A stretch of DNA of 20,245 nucleotides from a virus. The notes beneath the pieces were generated by a model, which ran no database searches, was not told the origin of the DNA, and was given only the letters and a program-made list of their open reading frames with translations. Of this stretch, positions 1-7,566 are shown one piece after another. Both the position numbers and the translations under genes were made by a program. Within the stretch, counting starts at the first letter, position 1, and every line of letters begins with the position of its first letter. Location of the stretch: the IMG/VR virus record IMGVR_UViG_3300047557_002431, positions 1-20,245 of that record, one strand, 5' to 3'.

Positions 1-1
1 T

Positions 2-697
2 AAGCTAAGGCCGAGGAAATTAATATTGTTTGGTGCTAGGCCGAATAAAGGCAAAACGGCGGCACTCCTTTCAGAAAGTCTATACTTAATCCGGCAGTTC
101 CCTGAAGGCAAAAAGGTCTTGTTTGTTACCAGTGAAGAAGACCCAAATGATATATACTTTCGCGCTTATTGTAATGTTATCAATACGTTCGGACATGTGC
201 CGGATATTACGCACCGATTTCAGGTGTTCCATTCCGGTTCCTGGAACACAGACGATCTGTATGCGATCTTCGATGCGATGCGGGATGAGATCGGCATTGT
301 CTGCTTTAACCCACTGTATAACGTGAAGATACGCGGACACAAGGAACGGGACACAAACTACTTTGAGGAAGTCTCGAAGTGGTCGCGGAACATTGCTATT
401 GAGTTCAACTGTCCAGTCTTCACCGCCGCGCAGTTATCAGAGTCCGGCGACAACAAGAAGATCGTGGACATGACGCATATTTATTTCTCGAAGACTGGAA
501 CACCCGCCGCCCTTGATGGCGCTGTGTTGATCGGCAGCACGAACGACCCGAACGATGACGGATACCGCTGGATTAATATTGCGAAGAACAAGTTCTTTGC
601 CCCGGATAAACTGAAAGACCCTAACATGATTAGTGTATGGGGCAAGAAGGTTGCTTTCGATGGTGCCAACAGTATCTTGAAGGACTTGGATGTATGA
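2..697 (+). CDS. Replicative DNA helicase, DnaB/RecA-like ATPase domain (5' partial)
   Basis: ATP-dependent helicase core expected to unwind DNA at the phage fork. The frame is open to the window edge, and residues just before the first in-frame TTG (26) already form the strand leading into the P-loop, so the true start lies upstream. Seen: Walker A GARPNKGKT at 32-58; a strand ending VLFVTSEED in the position of the DnaB H1a motif; CPVFTAAQLS with the conserved H3-type glutamine; and INIAKNKF resembling the DnaB H4 region. The segment where Walker B is expected reads IVCFNPLYNV, with Asn where Asp is usual, although the alignment by eye is uncertain. The stop overlaps the methyltransferase start (ATGA at 694), indicating co-translation. 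Other RecA-fold ATPases of the RepA/DnaB group are possible. The polymerase and nucleases downstream support a replication role. Confidence 0.8.
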   Translation, partial: KLRPRKLILFGARPNKGKTAALLSESLYLIRQFPEGKKVLFVTSEEDPNDIYFRAYCNVINTFGHVPDITHRFQVFHSGSWNTDDLYAIFDAMRDEIGIVCFNPLYNVKIRGHKERDTNYFEEVSKWSRNIAIEFNCPVFTAAQLSESGDNKKIVDMTHIYFSKTGTPAALDGAVLIGSTNDPNDDGYRWINIAKNKFFAPDKLKDPNMISVWGKKVAFDGANSILKDLDV

Positions 698-1599
698 CGG
701 CATACTACAATGAGAACGACAAAAATGCTGCGGCGTGGTTACGGGAATTGATTAAAAAAGGCTTGATTGCACGCGGGGAAGTTGATGAAAGAGACATACG
801 AGACGTTACCCCTGCTGAATTGGGGGGCTACACACAATGTCACTTCTTTGCAGGAATCGGTGGATGGAGTTACGCATTACGTCTTGCCGGGTGGGATGAC
901 GAAAGACCCGTCTGGACAGGTTCCTGCCCCTGCCAACCTTTCAGCACGGCAGGCAGAAGAGCTGGGGTTTCTGACGAGCGGCATCTCTGGCCTCACTTCC
1001 ACTGGCTCATTAGCCAGTGCAGCCCTCCAGTCGTCTTTGGCGAGCAGGTTGCAAGCAAGGACGGCCTCGCTTGGCTCGACCTTGTACAAGCTGACTTGGA
1101 AAGAGCGGGCTACGCCGTCGGGGCGGCAGATCTGTGCGCTGCGGGCATCGGTGCCCCGCACATCCGACAAAGACTATTCTGGGTGGCCGACGCCAAACGC
1201 CAGCAACGTCAAGAATGCCTACCAAGACCCGGACAAGGTGATTGCGCGGCGGGAAGCGGGACGGCAGTCGAACCTACAAGATTTTGCATCTCTGGCGGGC
1301 TGGCCGACGCCCACAGCCCGCGATTGGAAGGATGGGAGCTACCAACAGAATGTGCCAGAGAACTCTCTGTTGGGCAGGACAGTCTGGCAAGTGGAGAACG
1401 GCCCGGCCCGGTTAACGGCTTCTGGCGAGATGCTGACTGGCTCTTCTGCCGGGACGGAAAGTGGCGGGCAGTTGAACCCGGCTCATTCCCGCTGGCTCAT
1501 GGGCTACCCGGCAGAGTGGGACGATTGCGGGGTTACGGCAATGCCATTGTCCCGCAAGTCGCAGCACAGTTCATAGCAGCGTATATGGAGACAATATGA
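694..1599 (+). CDS. DNA (cytosine-5) methyltransferase
   Basis: Transfers methyl from SAM to C5 of cytosine in DNA, probably to protect phage DNA from restriction. 301 residues. Motif I FAGIGG is at 52-57. Motif [10 protein letters not shown] has the catalytic cysteine at about C80. Motif VI is FGEQV (E117; the usual form is ENV). A motif VIII-like IRQRLFWVA follows, and a C-terminal [11 protein letters not shown] corresponds to motifs IX/X. The region between motif VIII and the C-terminus, where a target-recognition domain would lie, is low in recognisable structure and contains GLADA. It overlaps a second long ORF read in another frame (785-1576). The ATG at 694 overlaps the helicase stop and is preceded by AAGGA at 680-684. 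Family recognition is secure. The target sequence cannot be read from the protein. Confidence 0.9.
   Translation: MTAYYNENDKNAAAWLRELIKKGLIARGEVDERDIRDVTPAELGGYTQCHFFAGIGGWSYALRLAGWDDERPVWTGSCPCQPFSTAGRRAGVSDERHLWPHFHWLISQCSPPVVFGEQVASKDGLAWLDLVQADLERAGYAVGAADLCAAGIGAPHIRQRLFWVADAKRQQRQECLPRPGQGDCAAGSGTAVEPTRFCISGGLADAHSPRLEGWELPTECARELSVGQDSLASGERPGPVNGFWRDADWLFCRDGKWRAVEPGSFPLAHGLPGRVGRLRGYGNAIVPQVAAQFIAAYMETI
785..1576 (+). CDS. Overlapping out-of-frame ORF inside the cytosine methyltransferase gene (dual coding)
   Basis: 263 residues read in the +1 frame relative to the methyltransferase, almost wholly within it. The ATG at 785 has its own Shine-Dalgarno-like GGGGAA (775-780) with a 4-nt spacer; an upstream TTG at 767 is possible. 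The protein contains [38 protein letters not shown] and [20 protein letters not shown]. From memory, these strings recur in many phage and prophage proteins annotated as hypothetical or as methyltransferase parts. The same DNA that gives WVADA/GLADA in the methyltransferase gives GWPTP here, at about 1181-1196 and 1297-1313. Function is unknown; a partner or specificity factor for the methyltransferase is only a guess. The alternative is a conserved shadow of the methyltransferase codons, but the length and the RBS argue for real translation. Confidence 0.6.
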   Translation: MKETYETLPLLNWGATHNVTSLQESVDGVTHYVLPGGMTKDPSGQVPAPANLSARQAEELGFLTSGISGLTSTGSLASAALQSSLASRLQARTASLGSTLYKLTWKERATPSGRQICALRASVPRTSDKDYSGWPTPNASNVKNAYQDPDKVIARREAGRQSNLQDFASLAGWPTPTARDWKDGSYQQNVPENSLLGRTVWQVENGPARLTASGEMLTGSSAGTESGGQLNPAHSRWLMGYPAEWDDCGVTAMPLSRKSQHSS

Positions 1600-1946
1600 A
1601 AACCGGCCCCGAGAGGGGACTAAGTAAACATCCCTTAACCAGCACGAGAGGGTCTATGAGAGAGGAAGAAAACGGCGAGGTGTGGTATAAAGGGCTTTAT
1701 CTAGGAAAAGGCCCCGCCGCCGAGAAATTAAAGTATAAAGCACAGTATCAAGAGTATAGGGCTTATTGTGAGGAGGCACAGCATCGGCGGTCTCTCCTGA
1801 TGGAGGAAGAAGAAGTTGGGCAAAAAACTCAGCCTAGCGCCACAAAAGGTTTATTACACCCATCTTTTGCGTTATGGCTACTAGTCTCCTTGGCAATAGG
1901 AAGTACCTTTCTAAGCGCCTATCTAATATGGGAAATGATTGTATGA
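1596..1946 (+). CDS. Small protein with C-terminal membrane anchor
   Basis: 116 residues, not recognised as a known family. The N-terminal part is hydrophilic and charged (KLKYKAQYQEYRAYCEEAQHRR suggests a helix or short coiled coil), followed by an acidic EEEE patch. The last ~28 residues (FALWLLVSLAIGSTFLSAYLIWEMIV) form one hydrophobic segment, so a tail-anchored inner-membrane protein is likely. The ATG at 1596 overlaps the methyltransferase stop as ATGA and has GGAG at 1587-1590. An internal ATG at 1656 with GAGAGG before it is a shorter alternative. The stop overlaps the next start (ATGA at 1943), so it is translated with the M15 peptidase. A membrane-anchored protein next to a cell-wall peptidase could suggest a lysis role, but that is inference only. 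Confidence 0.7.
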   Translation: MKTGPERGLSKHPLTSTRGSMREEENGEVWYKGLYLGKGPAAEKLKYKAQYQEYRAYCEEAQHRRSLLMEEEEVGQKTQPSATKGLLHPSFALWLLVSLAIGSTFLSAYLIWEMIV

Positions 1947-2368
1947 TTAACCTTGATCGAAAGCTCAGCGAGCATTTCACTCACCGAGAATTGATGGACC
2001 CGGCAACGCAAGAGGTTCGGCTACAGCCGGGTTTCCTGCAACGACTGGAGGCGGTGCGCAAGATGCTGGATGCGCCTATGACAATCACCAGCGCATGTCG
2101 TTCCCCGGAGACAATGGACAGGCTGCGCCGTGAAGGATACAGAGTAGCGCAGAACTCTTTCCATCAAATGTTCAACAAGTTACACGGTACTGCTACCTGT
2201 GCTGTCGATGTTGCTCTGCGCGATCCTGCATATAATGGTAAGCTAATACGAATTGCCTTGCAACAAGAGTGGCGGGTCTTTAGCTATAAAGGACATATCC
2301 ACCTTGACTTGGGCAACCTGTATGCAGACAAGATTCCTAACGAACCCGTATTTGTACGAATTGATTGA
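1943..2368 (+). CDS. M15-family zinc peptidase (D,D-carboxypeptidase / endolysin-like)
   Basis: 141 residues matching the compact M15 (VanY/DUF882-like) fold that cleaves peptidoglycan stem peptides. The N-terminus LSEHFTHREL is the usual opening of phage M15_3 proteins. MTITSACRS carries the conserved Arg (R53). HGTATCAVDV (H81...D89) corresponds to the metal-binding HxxGxAxD motif, with one residue more than usual between His and Asp. GHIHLDLG (H118, H120, D122) is the C-terminal catalytic/metal segment. No signal peptide is seen, so export would need a holin. The ATG at 1943 overlaps the previous stop (ATGA); the longer frame back to 1874 lacks an RBS and would overlap its neighbour heavily. 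Its place inside a replication operon is unusual for a lysis gene. The unusual motif spacing leaves catalytic activity unproven. Confidence 0.75.
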   Translation: MINLDRKLSEHFTHRELMDPATQEVRLQPGFLQRLEAVRKMLDAPMTITSACRSPETMDRLRREGYRVAQNSFHQMFNKLHGTATCAVDVALRDPAYNGKLIRIALQQEWRVFSYKGHIHLDLGNLYADKIPNEPVFVRID

Positions 2369-2375
2369 GGACAAC

Positions 2376-2777
2376 ATGATCGACAGGGCACAATTTGAGG
2401 GTGTGATGTCAGCAATTATGCTGATTGCACACCATATCGGACTGCTACAGAATAACAATCGCAGGGAGTTGTTTCTGAACTCCATGAAGGGTACACCAGT
2501 CTTCATGACTGTGCCTCGCAAGGAGCTGCGTGAGATATACGAAACGTACTGCACCTTTGTGGAACAGGAGCAGTTCCGTGAAAAGATGCTTCAGAATATC
2601 CGGGAACTGAACCCGGAAGACAAAGGGGATGATATTTTTTATATCAACCAAGCGTTTTCTGATATTGAAGCACACCGGAAAAGGGGCTATGCTGAAACCA
2701 GAGATTTTATTCTGAAAGAGCATGGTGCAGCACATGGCAATTCTGGTGACATTCGACACGGAAACGTCGATTCATAA
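2376..2777 (+). CDS. Hypothetical phage protein
   Basis: 133 residues, family not recognised. It appears soluble and mostly helical, with no membrane segment or obvious metal motif. It begins MIDRAQFEGVMSAIMLIAHH and ends in a polar tail rich in His, Gly and Asp. The start at 2376 is chosen for GAGG at 2367-2370 with a 5-nt spacer, lying 8 nt after the peptidase stop. The longer open frame (from 2253) would run through the peptidase gene. Its 3' end overlaps the DNA polymerase start by about 44 nt, so the two are probably translationally linked. A replication accessory role is a guess from position. Confidence 0.65.
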   Translation: MIDRAQFEGVMSAIMLIAHHIGLLQNNNRRELFLNSMKGTPVFMTVPRKELREIYETYCTFVEQEQFREKMLQNIRELNPEDKGDDIFYINQAFSDIEAHRKRGYAETRDFILKEHGAAHGNSGDIRHGNVDS

Positions 2778-4884
2778 CAAGGTGGGGAACTTTGAGGGTT
2801 CCCCGCATTGCCCCGACAACTGGGCAGTTTATCTAGGATATGCTATTGGTAAACAGCCGGTTCAGATACAGAGATTCAGCACCCTGACGGAAGCATCCGG
2901 CGGGGTGTTTCTGTTACCGGACTTAACCAAGAAATATATTTTCACCGGCCATAACATCAAGTTCGACCTTCTGTACGCCCGCAAACACAACTGGCGCGTT
3001 GTGGATAGCAGTTCCCGCTCCATGCCCCTGTGGGATTTTCTGATGCAGAATCACGTCTGGGATACGATGGTGGCGGAATATATGTTGCAGGGGCAACGGG
3101 AATCGTTGCCGTCCCTTGACACGGTGGCTGTTCGGTATGGTGGGACTGTCAAGGAATCAATGATTAAAGAGTACTGGCAGGCCGGTATATCCACGGAGAA
3201 CATTGACCCGGAAGTGGTAGAACCATACCTGATTGGGGATGTCACGAACACGCGATTGATTGCGGAAAAACAGATTCAGGCCATGCGCGAGCAGGATATG
3301 CTGCAACTGGCGAAAACTGTTTTCCGCTTTATGTTACTGACAACAGAGATGGAGTACAATGGATTACACGTTAATCTTGAATGGGTATCTGAATACCATA
3401 AAACAGTATTGGCAGAACGCGACACTCTACGTCAAAGCATTATTGATTTTCTGCAAAGTCGTTTGCCGGAGATACCGGAGGGGATTCTCAACCCTGATTC
3501 GCCAGATCACCTTTCTGCTGTCATGTTTGGAGGTGAGATTAAATATCGGATTCAGAAACCCCTGCTGGATGAAGCGGGCAATGAGGTTGTGTTTAAGAGT
3601 GGCCAGAAAGCAGGCCAAGTCCGGCTGAGGCGGGAGGATCACGCTATCCCGGTGAACCTATTCCGTATCAAGCCCTTGCCGCAATGGCAGACAAAGAAGG
3701 GGGTGAGTACCGGTGATGACGTGGTACAGGCGTTGAAGGATCAAGACCCGTTCTTTCAACTCCTGTCTGATTACCGGCGTGTATCTAAGGATTTTTCCAC
3801 CTATGTGGAGAGCAAGAGTGGCAACGCTGTTGCCCAGCTTGTGTTCCCGGACAGCAAGATTCACGCCAATATCAATCACGCCGTTACCGCTACGATGAGG
3901 ACGAGCAGCACGAACCCGAACATTCAGAACCTGACCAACCGGACAGAGTTCAAAAAGGCGTTTACGTCCCGGTTTCGGGATCAAGGAACGCTGCTGGAGG
4001 TGGACTTCTCACAACTAGAGATTGTATGTAAGGCACATTGCACGCAGGACAGGCGATTCATTGAGGATGTTTTGTCGGGTGTGGACTTTCACTGCCTCCG
4101 CGCTGCTTTCGCTGCCGAGTCCCCGGTAATTTTAGGCAGACCAGCATCCTATGAGGAGATTGTTCGGGAGGTGGCAGCAAAGAATGAGGAGTTTGTGCAA
4201 GCTCGGAAACGGGCGAAAGGAATCGGCTTTGCTATGGAGTATGGAGCTGGCCCCACGTCCATCTCGCTGGACACCGGCATACCTGCGTTTGTCGTTAAGC
4301 AGGTGTTTGAAAAGGAAGCAGAACGCTATCCGGCAGTGAAGCATTATTATGAGAATGTGCAGTCTCTTGCCGAGGACAATATCGTAAAAAACACGCATAA
4401 AATCACGCTGTTGCGGGACAGGGTTAAAGCAGTACCTTATCTTGATGACTATAATCAGCCCGTCATTGTTCCGGCCAACACCGCTGTTTATACGTCCCCG
4501 TTTGGGGCAAAGTTGTCGTTCCCGCAGTTCCAGAAGTTCGAGACAAAACAGCTCTCGATCTCACCCACTCATATCAAAAACTACCCCATCCAGCACTTTG
4601 CTACTATGGTCGTAGCAGTTGCCGGGGTTAGGCTTCTGAATGCGATGGTGGAAAACCAGTTCTTTGGCGGCAAGGTTCTTGCCGTGAACACGATTCATGA
4701 CAGCTACCTGTTTGATTTGCATCTGGATATGCTGGAAGATTTTTCCAAGATTGTGAAAGAAGCACTTGAAAATACCCCATTGGACTTGTATAATCTGTTT
4801 AACATCAAGTTTGAGCTGCCCTTGAAGGTTGATCTTGAACATGGTCCTAACTGGAAAGAGTGTAAAATAGAGGTTAAAGTATGA
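2734..4884 (+). CDS. Family A DNA polymerase with 3'-5' exonuclease domain
   Basis: Replicative DNA polymerase of the Pol I/T7 family, 716 residues. The N-terminal proofreading exonuclease shows TFDTETS (D8, E10, ExoI), FTGHNIKFD (ExoII) and YLIGD (ExoIII). The polymerase part shows motif A LLEVDFSQLE (Asp near residue 424), motif B RKRAKGIGFAMEYG (from about 491) and motif C IHDSYLFD (H655 D656 S657). Motif C carries Ser where Pol I and T7 have Glu; I recall HDS as common in phage family A enzymes. The start is uncertain: ATG 2734 (used) has GGTG with a 6-nt spacer, while ATG 2722 adds four residues. The gene overlaps its upstream neighbour and ends in ATGA with the next gene. The length is typical for phage polymerases lacking a 5'-3' exonuclease. 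Confidence 0.95.
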   Translation: MAILVTFDTETSIHNKVGNFEGSPHCPDNWAVYLGYAIGKQPVQIQRFSTLTEASGGVFLLPDLTKKYIFTGHNIKFDLLYARKHNWRVVDSSSRSMPLWDFLMQNHVWDTMVAEYMLQGQRESLPSLDTVAVRYGGTVKESMIKEYWQAGISTENIDPEVVEPYLIGDVTNTRLIAEKQIQAMREQDMLQLAKTVFRFMLLTTEMEYNGLHVNLEWVSEYHKTVLAERDTLRQSIIDFLQSRLPEIPEGILNPDSPDHLSAVMFGGEIKYRIQKPLLDEAGNEVVFKSGQKAGQVRLRREDHAIPVNLFRIKPLPQWQTKKGVSTGDDVVQALKDQDPFFQLLSDYRRVSKDFSTYVESKSGNAVAQLVFPDSKIHANINHAVTATMRTSSTNPNIQNLTNRTEFKKAFTSRFRDQGTLLEVDFSQLEIVCKAHCTQDRRFIEDVLSGVDFHCLRAAFAAESPVILGRPASYEEIVREVAAKNEEFVQARKRAKGIGFAMEYGAGPTSISLDTGIPAFVVKQVFEKEAERYPAVKHYYENVQSLAEDNIVKNTHKITLLRDRVKAVPYLDDYNQPVIVPANTAVYTSPFGAKLSFPQFQKFETKQLSISPTHIKNYPIQHFATMVVAVAGVRLLNAMVENQFFGGKVLAVNTIHDSYLFDLHLDMLEDFSKIVKEALENTPLDLYNLFNIKFELPLKVDLEHGPNWKECKIEVKV

Positions 4885-5309
4885 CTCAGATTGTGAATCA
4901 GGCCGTTGATGGGTTTAACCCAAATTCAAAATTCCCGACAAAGCCCGGCCTTAAAATCGGAGAGTTCTGGTACTCGCACCCCGGCGCTATTGATGTGCAA
5001 AAAGGGGACGTGGTGTCGTTTGATTACGTCATCAATGCTAAAGGATACCGTGACATTGTGAAGGGCACTTTCACTAAGTCCGGCGGACAAGCCGCAGCCC
5101 CTGCTGGTGGCGGTTCCCGTCCTGTTCGTCAGGATGACTCGGAACGTCAACGGGCTATCATGCTGCAATCTGCTGCGAAAATTGCAGCGGAACTGTACGT
5201 TGCCGGCAAACTCGACCCGGATGGCATCTCATCCGTTGCCGCTGGCGCAGAACAACTGGCAGACTTCTTCGGTGGTAAAGTCACCGTTGAGCAGCTTTCC
5301 GGGTACTGA
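4881..5309 (+). CDS. Putative single-stranded DNA-binding / OB-fold protein
   Basis: 142 residues starting at an ATGA overlap with the polymerase stop. The first ~70 residues look like a small beta-barrel: GEFWYSHPG, KGDVVSFDYV and NAKGYRDIVKGTF resemble OB-fold strands seen in phage ssDNA-binding proteins. A flexible Ala/Gly/Pro linker follows (SGGQAAAPAGGGSRP). The C-terminus is helical and acidic rather than the classic DDDIPF-type SSB tail. Position between polymerase and exonuclease genes fits a role coating ssDNA during replication and recombination. No catalytic residues are apparent. The assignment rests on fold impression and context, not on a diagnostic motif. Confidence 0.55.
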   Translation: MTQIVNQAVDGFNPNSKFPTKPGLKIGEFWYSHPGAIDVQKGDVVSFDYVINAKGYRDIVKGTFTKSGGQAAAPAGGGSRPVRQDDSERQRAIMLQSAAKIAAELYVAGKLDPDGISSVAAGAEQLADFFGGKVTVEQLSGY

Positions 5310-5310
5310 T

Positions 5311-5967
5311 ATGAGCAAGAGGCAGTTTGACAAGTTTGGGATCAAGCATCTTTCAGCAAATAGCCTGAACCTGTTTCGGACTGCCCCAGCTCTTTGGGTT
5401 GTCCGGTATCTGTATAATGTCAAGGACGAATCATCCCCCGCTATGCAGCGGGGGCTTGATGCTGAAAAGGCGGTTTACGACCGCCTGTGTGGAGTTGAAA
5501 ACCCATACAACCCAGAAATGATTGACGGCATCCTGAAAGAGCTTGAGCCGTATGGCCCGCTGGTTTCGTATCAGCGGGAGCTGTTATATCAGCCTATTGG
5601 ATTCCCGATGCCGATTAAGGGATTCCTTGATTTTGAATTTGAGTCCGCTTGTGTGGACTTGAAGACAAAACGTGCGATGCCAAAGGCGATTGATTATTCT
5701 CACCGCCTCCAAGGGGCCTTCTATGCAATGGCCACCGGGAAAGATCAGCACTTCCTCTATGCCACTGATAAGAAAGCGCAAGTGATTCCACTTGAGGACG
5801 CCAGTAGTTCTGCTGCGGAACTTATGGCTATTTGCCGCTCAGTGGAAAAGTTCCTGTCTGTGTCGGATGACCCGGAAGAACTGGCAACGATGCTGTTCCC
5901 GGATATGACGGCCTTTCAGTGGGGCGACAATAGCAGAAAGGCTGCGCAAGAGATATGGCAGCTATAA
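5311..5967 (+). CDS. PD-(D/E)XK exonuclease, RecB/Cas4-like
   Basis: 218-residue nuclease probably resecting DNA ends for phage recombination. It opens HLSANSLNLFRTAPALWVVR, the usual start of phage RecB/Cas4-family proteins. RGLDAEKAV lies near residue 48. The active site reads GFLDFE (D107), VDLKTK (D116-x-K118) and LQGAFYA (QxxxY, Q134/Y138), which is the PD-(D/E)XK core plus motif IV of RecB-type nucleases. No four-cysteine iron-sulphur cluster of Cas4 is visible, and there is no CRISPR array nearby, so an adaptation role is unlikely. The ATG at 5311 follows the previous stop by one base; the longer open frame upstream overlaps the SSB-like gene. The 3' end overlaps the next nuclease gene by 13 nt. 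Confidence 0.8.
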   Translation: MSKRQFDKFGIKHLSANSLNLFRTAPALWVVRYLYNVKDESSPAMQRGLDAEKAVYDRLCGVENPYNPEMIDGILKELEPYGPLVSYQRELLYQPIGFPMPIKGFLDFEFESACVDLKTKRAMPKAIDYSHRLQGAFYAMATGKDQHFLYATDKKAQVIPLEDASSSAAELMAICRSVEKFLSVSDDPEELATMLFPDMTAFQWGDNSRKAAQEIWQL

Positions 5968-6302
5968 AGATTTCCAGCGCCAAAGCAAAAGCGCGGCGAG
6001 GTCAGCAGTGGGTACGGGACAAACTCCTTGAATTGTTCCCGGAACTGGCCCCGGATGATGTGCGTTCTACGCCTATGGGCGTTACTGGAGAAGATGTGCA
6101 GTTGTCACCTAAAGCCAGGGCACTGTTTCCCTTTGCGATTGAATGCAAAACGAAAAAAGCATTTTCGATTTACAAGGAATTTGAACAGGCGGACAAGCAC
6201 AAGAAAGATTTTCCCGGCCTGTTGTTTATCAAGGCGGATCGCAAAGAGCCGCTTGTTGTCATGAGTGCCGACACATTCTTCCAAGTATGGAGCCAGAAAT
6301 GA
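5955..6302 (+). CDS. Small PD-(D/E)XK endonuclease, Holliday-junction-resolvase-like
   Basis: 115 residues. Seen: a basic N-terminus (SSAKAKARRGQQWVRDKLLELFPEL), then VRSTPMGVTGEDVQLSPKARALFPFAIECKTKKAF, in which D47 (GED), E63 and K65 (ECK) form a PD-(D/E)XK active site. This compact architecture resembles resolvase- and VSR-sized phage nucleases that act on branched or unprocessed DNA. The ATG at 5955 lies 13 nt inside the previous gene and lacks a strong Shine-Dalgarno, so coupling is expected. The stop overlaps the metallophosphoesterase start (ATGA at 6299). The nuclease superfamily call is fairly firm; the precise substrate is inferred from its neighbours. Confidence 0.7.
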   Translation: MAAIKISSAKAKARRGQQWVRDKLLELFPELAPDDVRSTPMGVTGEDVQLSPKARALFPFAIECKTKKAFSIYKEFEQADKHKKDFPGLLFIKADRKEPLVVMSADTFFQVWSQK

Positions 6303-7072
6303 AGATACTGGTTATCGGAGATGCTCACGTTGAGCAGGAGCAAGACCTGCGCCGCTTTGACGTACTAGGTAAGTTTATTGTGGAACAGAGGCCGGAAGCT
6401 ATTGTAAGTATTGGCGACTTCATGGATATGGCGTGTCTGTCCGCTTGGGATGCAGACAAACGATTGAAGATGGAAGGGCTTCGGTATCAGAAAGAGATTG
6501 AGGCCGGGAATCAGGCGCTTGATCTGATTGATGACAAGATCAACGCCTATAATGAGCGTCAGTCAGAGAACAAGAAGCGGCAGTACAATCCACAAAAAGT
6601 ATATATTGAAGGCAACCACGAATCTAGACTTCTCAGATACTTAGAGCGCGACCCGACCTTCGTCGGGTTTGCAGACATCCGCAAAGACCTGCGGATTGAT
6701 TCTCGCAAATGGGTATGGGTGTATTACGGGGATGATATAAAAATCCGTGGGATTTCCTTTACGCATATACCTTTTTCTGCAAATGGCAAGCCAATCAGCG
6801 GAAATGATATTGCAAATAAAGCGCATAGGGTGTATAATAACTCTGTTGTTTTTGGTCATACGCACCAACTTGTTTATCAAGCATTTCAAAGAAAAAACGG
6901 TAGTCGCCAACAGGTGCTGAATGTTGGGTGCTATTATGAACATCAACCAGATTATATCGAGAAAGCGCCGACGGCACACTTTAAAGGCGTTGTTCTTATG
7001 AATGTTGGAGAAGACGGTGAGTTCGAGATACAAACAATATCAATCAAGTCCCTACTCAAAGATTACGCCTGA
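6299..7072 (+). CDS. Calcineurin-like metallophosphoesterase
   Basis: 257-residue binuclear metal phosphoesterase. All signature motifs are present: GDAH (D8, H10), GDFMD (D40), GNHE (N106-H107), a later THIP histidine and GHTH near residue 187. Between motifs II and III lies a charged helical insert (about residues 50-98). Phage enzymes of this type may act on DNA ends, on cyclic nucleotides or as an SbcD-like subunit; the substrate cannot be read here. No SbcC partner is nearby. The start is set at ATG 6299, an ATGA overlap with GGAG at 6289-6292 and a 6-nt spacer; ATG 6287 would add four residues. It follows two nuclease genes, consistent with DNA processing. Confidence 0.85.
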   Translation: MKILVIGDAHVEQEQDLRRFDVLGKFIVEQRPEAIVSIGDFMDMACLSAWDADKRLKMEGLRYQKEIEAGNQALDLIDDKINAYNERQSENKKRQYNPQKVYIEGNHESRLLRYLERDPTFVGFADIRKDLRIDSRKWVWVYYGDDIKIRGISFTHIPFSANGKPISGNDIANKAHRVYNNSVVFGHTHQLVYQAFQRKNGSRQQVLNVGCYYEHQPDYIEKAPTAHFKGVVLMNVGEDGEFEIQTISIKSLLKDYA

Positions 7073-7217
7073 TGAACTATATCAGCGTATTATTGACGCT
7101 ATGGATCAGGAAGAACTTTTGGACATTCTTCAGTTTTCTATGGAAGATTTAGTTGCAATCCTGCAAGATGAGATTTGGGAAAAACGCCAGCGATTTTGGG
7201 CACTGTACAATGACTGA
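7017..7217 (+). CDS. Small acidic helical protein
   Basis: 66 residues, function unknown. The sequence is rich in Glu, Asp and Leu (ITPDELYQRIIDAMDQEELL, then FSMEDLVAILQDEIWEKRQR), predicting amphipathic helices and no membrane segment. The start is chosen as GTG 7017, because GGAGAAG (7007-7013) lies at correct spacing; ATG 7002 is five codons earlier but has no good Shine-Dalgarno. It overlaps the phosphoesterase gene by 56 nt and the DUF3310 gene by 8 nt, indicating translational coupling. It could be a small regulatory or protein-binding factor, but nothing specific supports that. Confidence 0.6.
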   Translation: MSSRYKQYQSSPYSKITPDELYQRIIDAMDQEELLDILQFSMEDLVAILQDEIWEKRQRFWALYND

Positions 7218-7566
7218 TACACCTATGCACTACCAGCAAGAGATTACTCCGCTGGAGTATATCACAAAAAACAAGATGGACTTTGCTTCCGGGAACGTGG
7301 TGAAGTATGTCACCCGGTTCCGCGATAAGGGGGGTAGTGATGATCTGGTCAAGGCAGCAGATTATATTCGCAAACTGTTGGAAGCAGAGTATGGCCTGAC
7401 ATTTGATCTGGAAGTCAGGCCAGTCATCCCACCGAAAATACAATTCAAGAATACACCTCCGGGTTTTCCGATTATGCGATTCTATAGCTTAGGGTTATTT
7501 CCAGAATGGAAAGAACCAGTATGTAAAACAGTTACGAAGTTGACAGGCTATCAATATGCAAACTGA
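7210..7566 (+). CDS. DUF3310-family phage protein
   Basis: 118 residues. The N-terminal half matches the DUF3310 signature: PLEYITKNKMDFASGNVVKY, then VTRFRDKGG and DDLVKAADYIRKLL, equivalent to the family pattern of GN-x-x-KYxxRxxxKGG followed by DLxKAxxYI. These phage proteins are often found with nucleotide-metabolism genes, and some are annotated as nucleotide kinases, but the biochemical role is unsettled. The C-terminal ~55 residues are not part of the signature and look unrelated. ATG 7210 overlaps the previous stop; ATG 7225 is an alternative. The stop overlaps the MazG-like gene by 11 nt, and this pairing supports a nucleotide-pool role. Confidence 0.75.
   Translation: MTDTPMHYQQEITPLEYITKNKMDFASGNVVKYVTRFRDKGGSDDLVKAADYIRKLLEAEYGLTFDLEVRPVIPPKIQFKNTPPGFPIMRFYSLGLFPEWKEPVCKTVTKLTGYQYAN

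Noticed and set aside
5311-5967. Cas4 as part of a CRISPR system
   Set aside because: No cysteine cluster, no repeats and no other cas genes; a general phage RecB-like exonuclease explains it better.
7072-7152. 26-codon hydrophobic frame at the TGATG after the phosphoesterase
   Set aside because: The overlapping frame from 7017 has a clear Shine-Dalgarno and more protein-like composition, and couples with the next gene.
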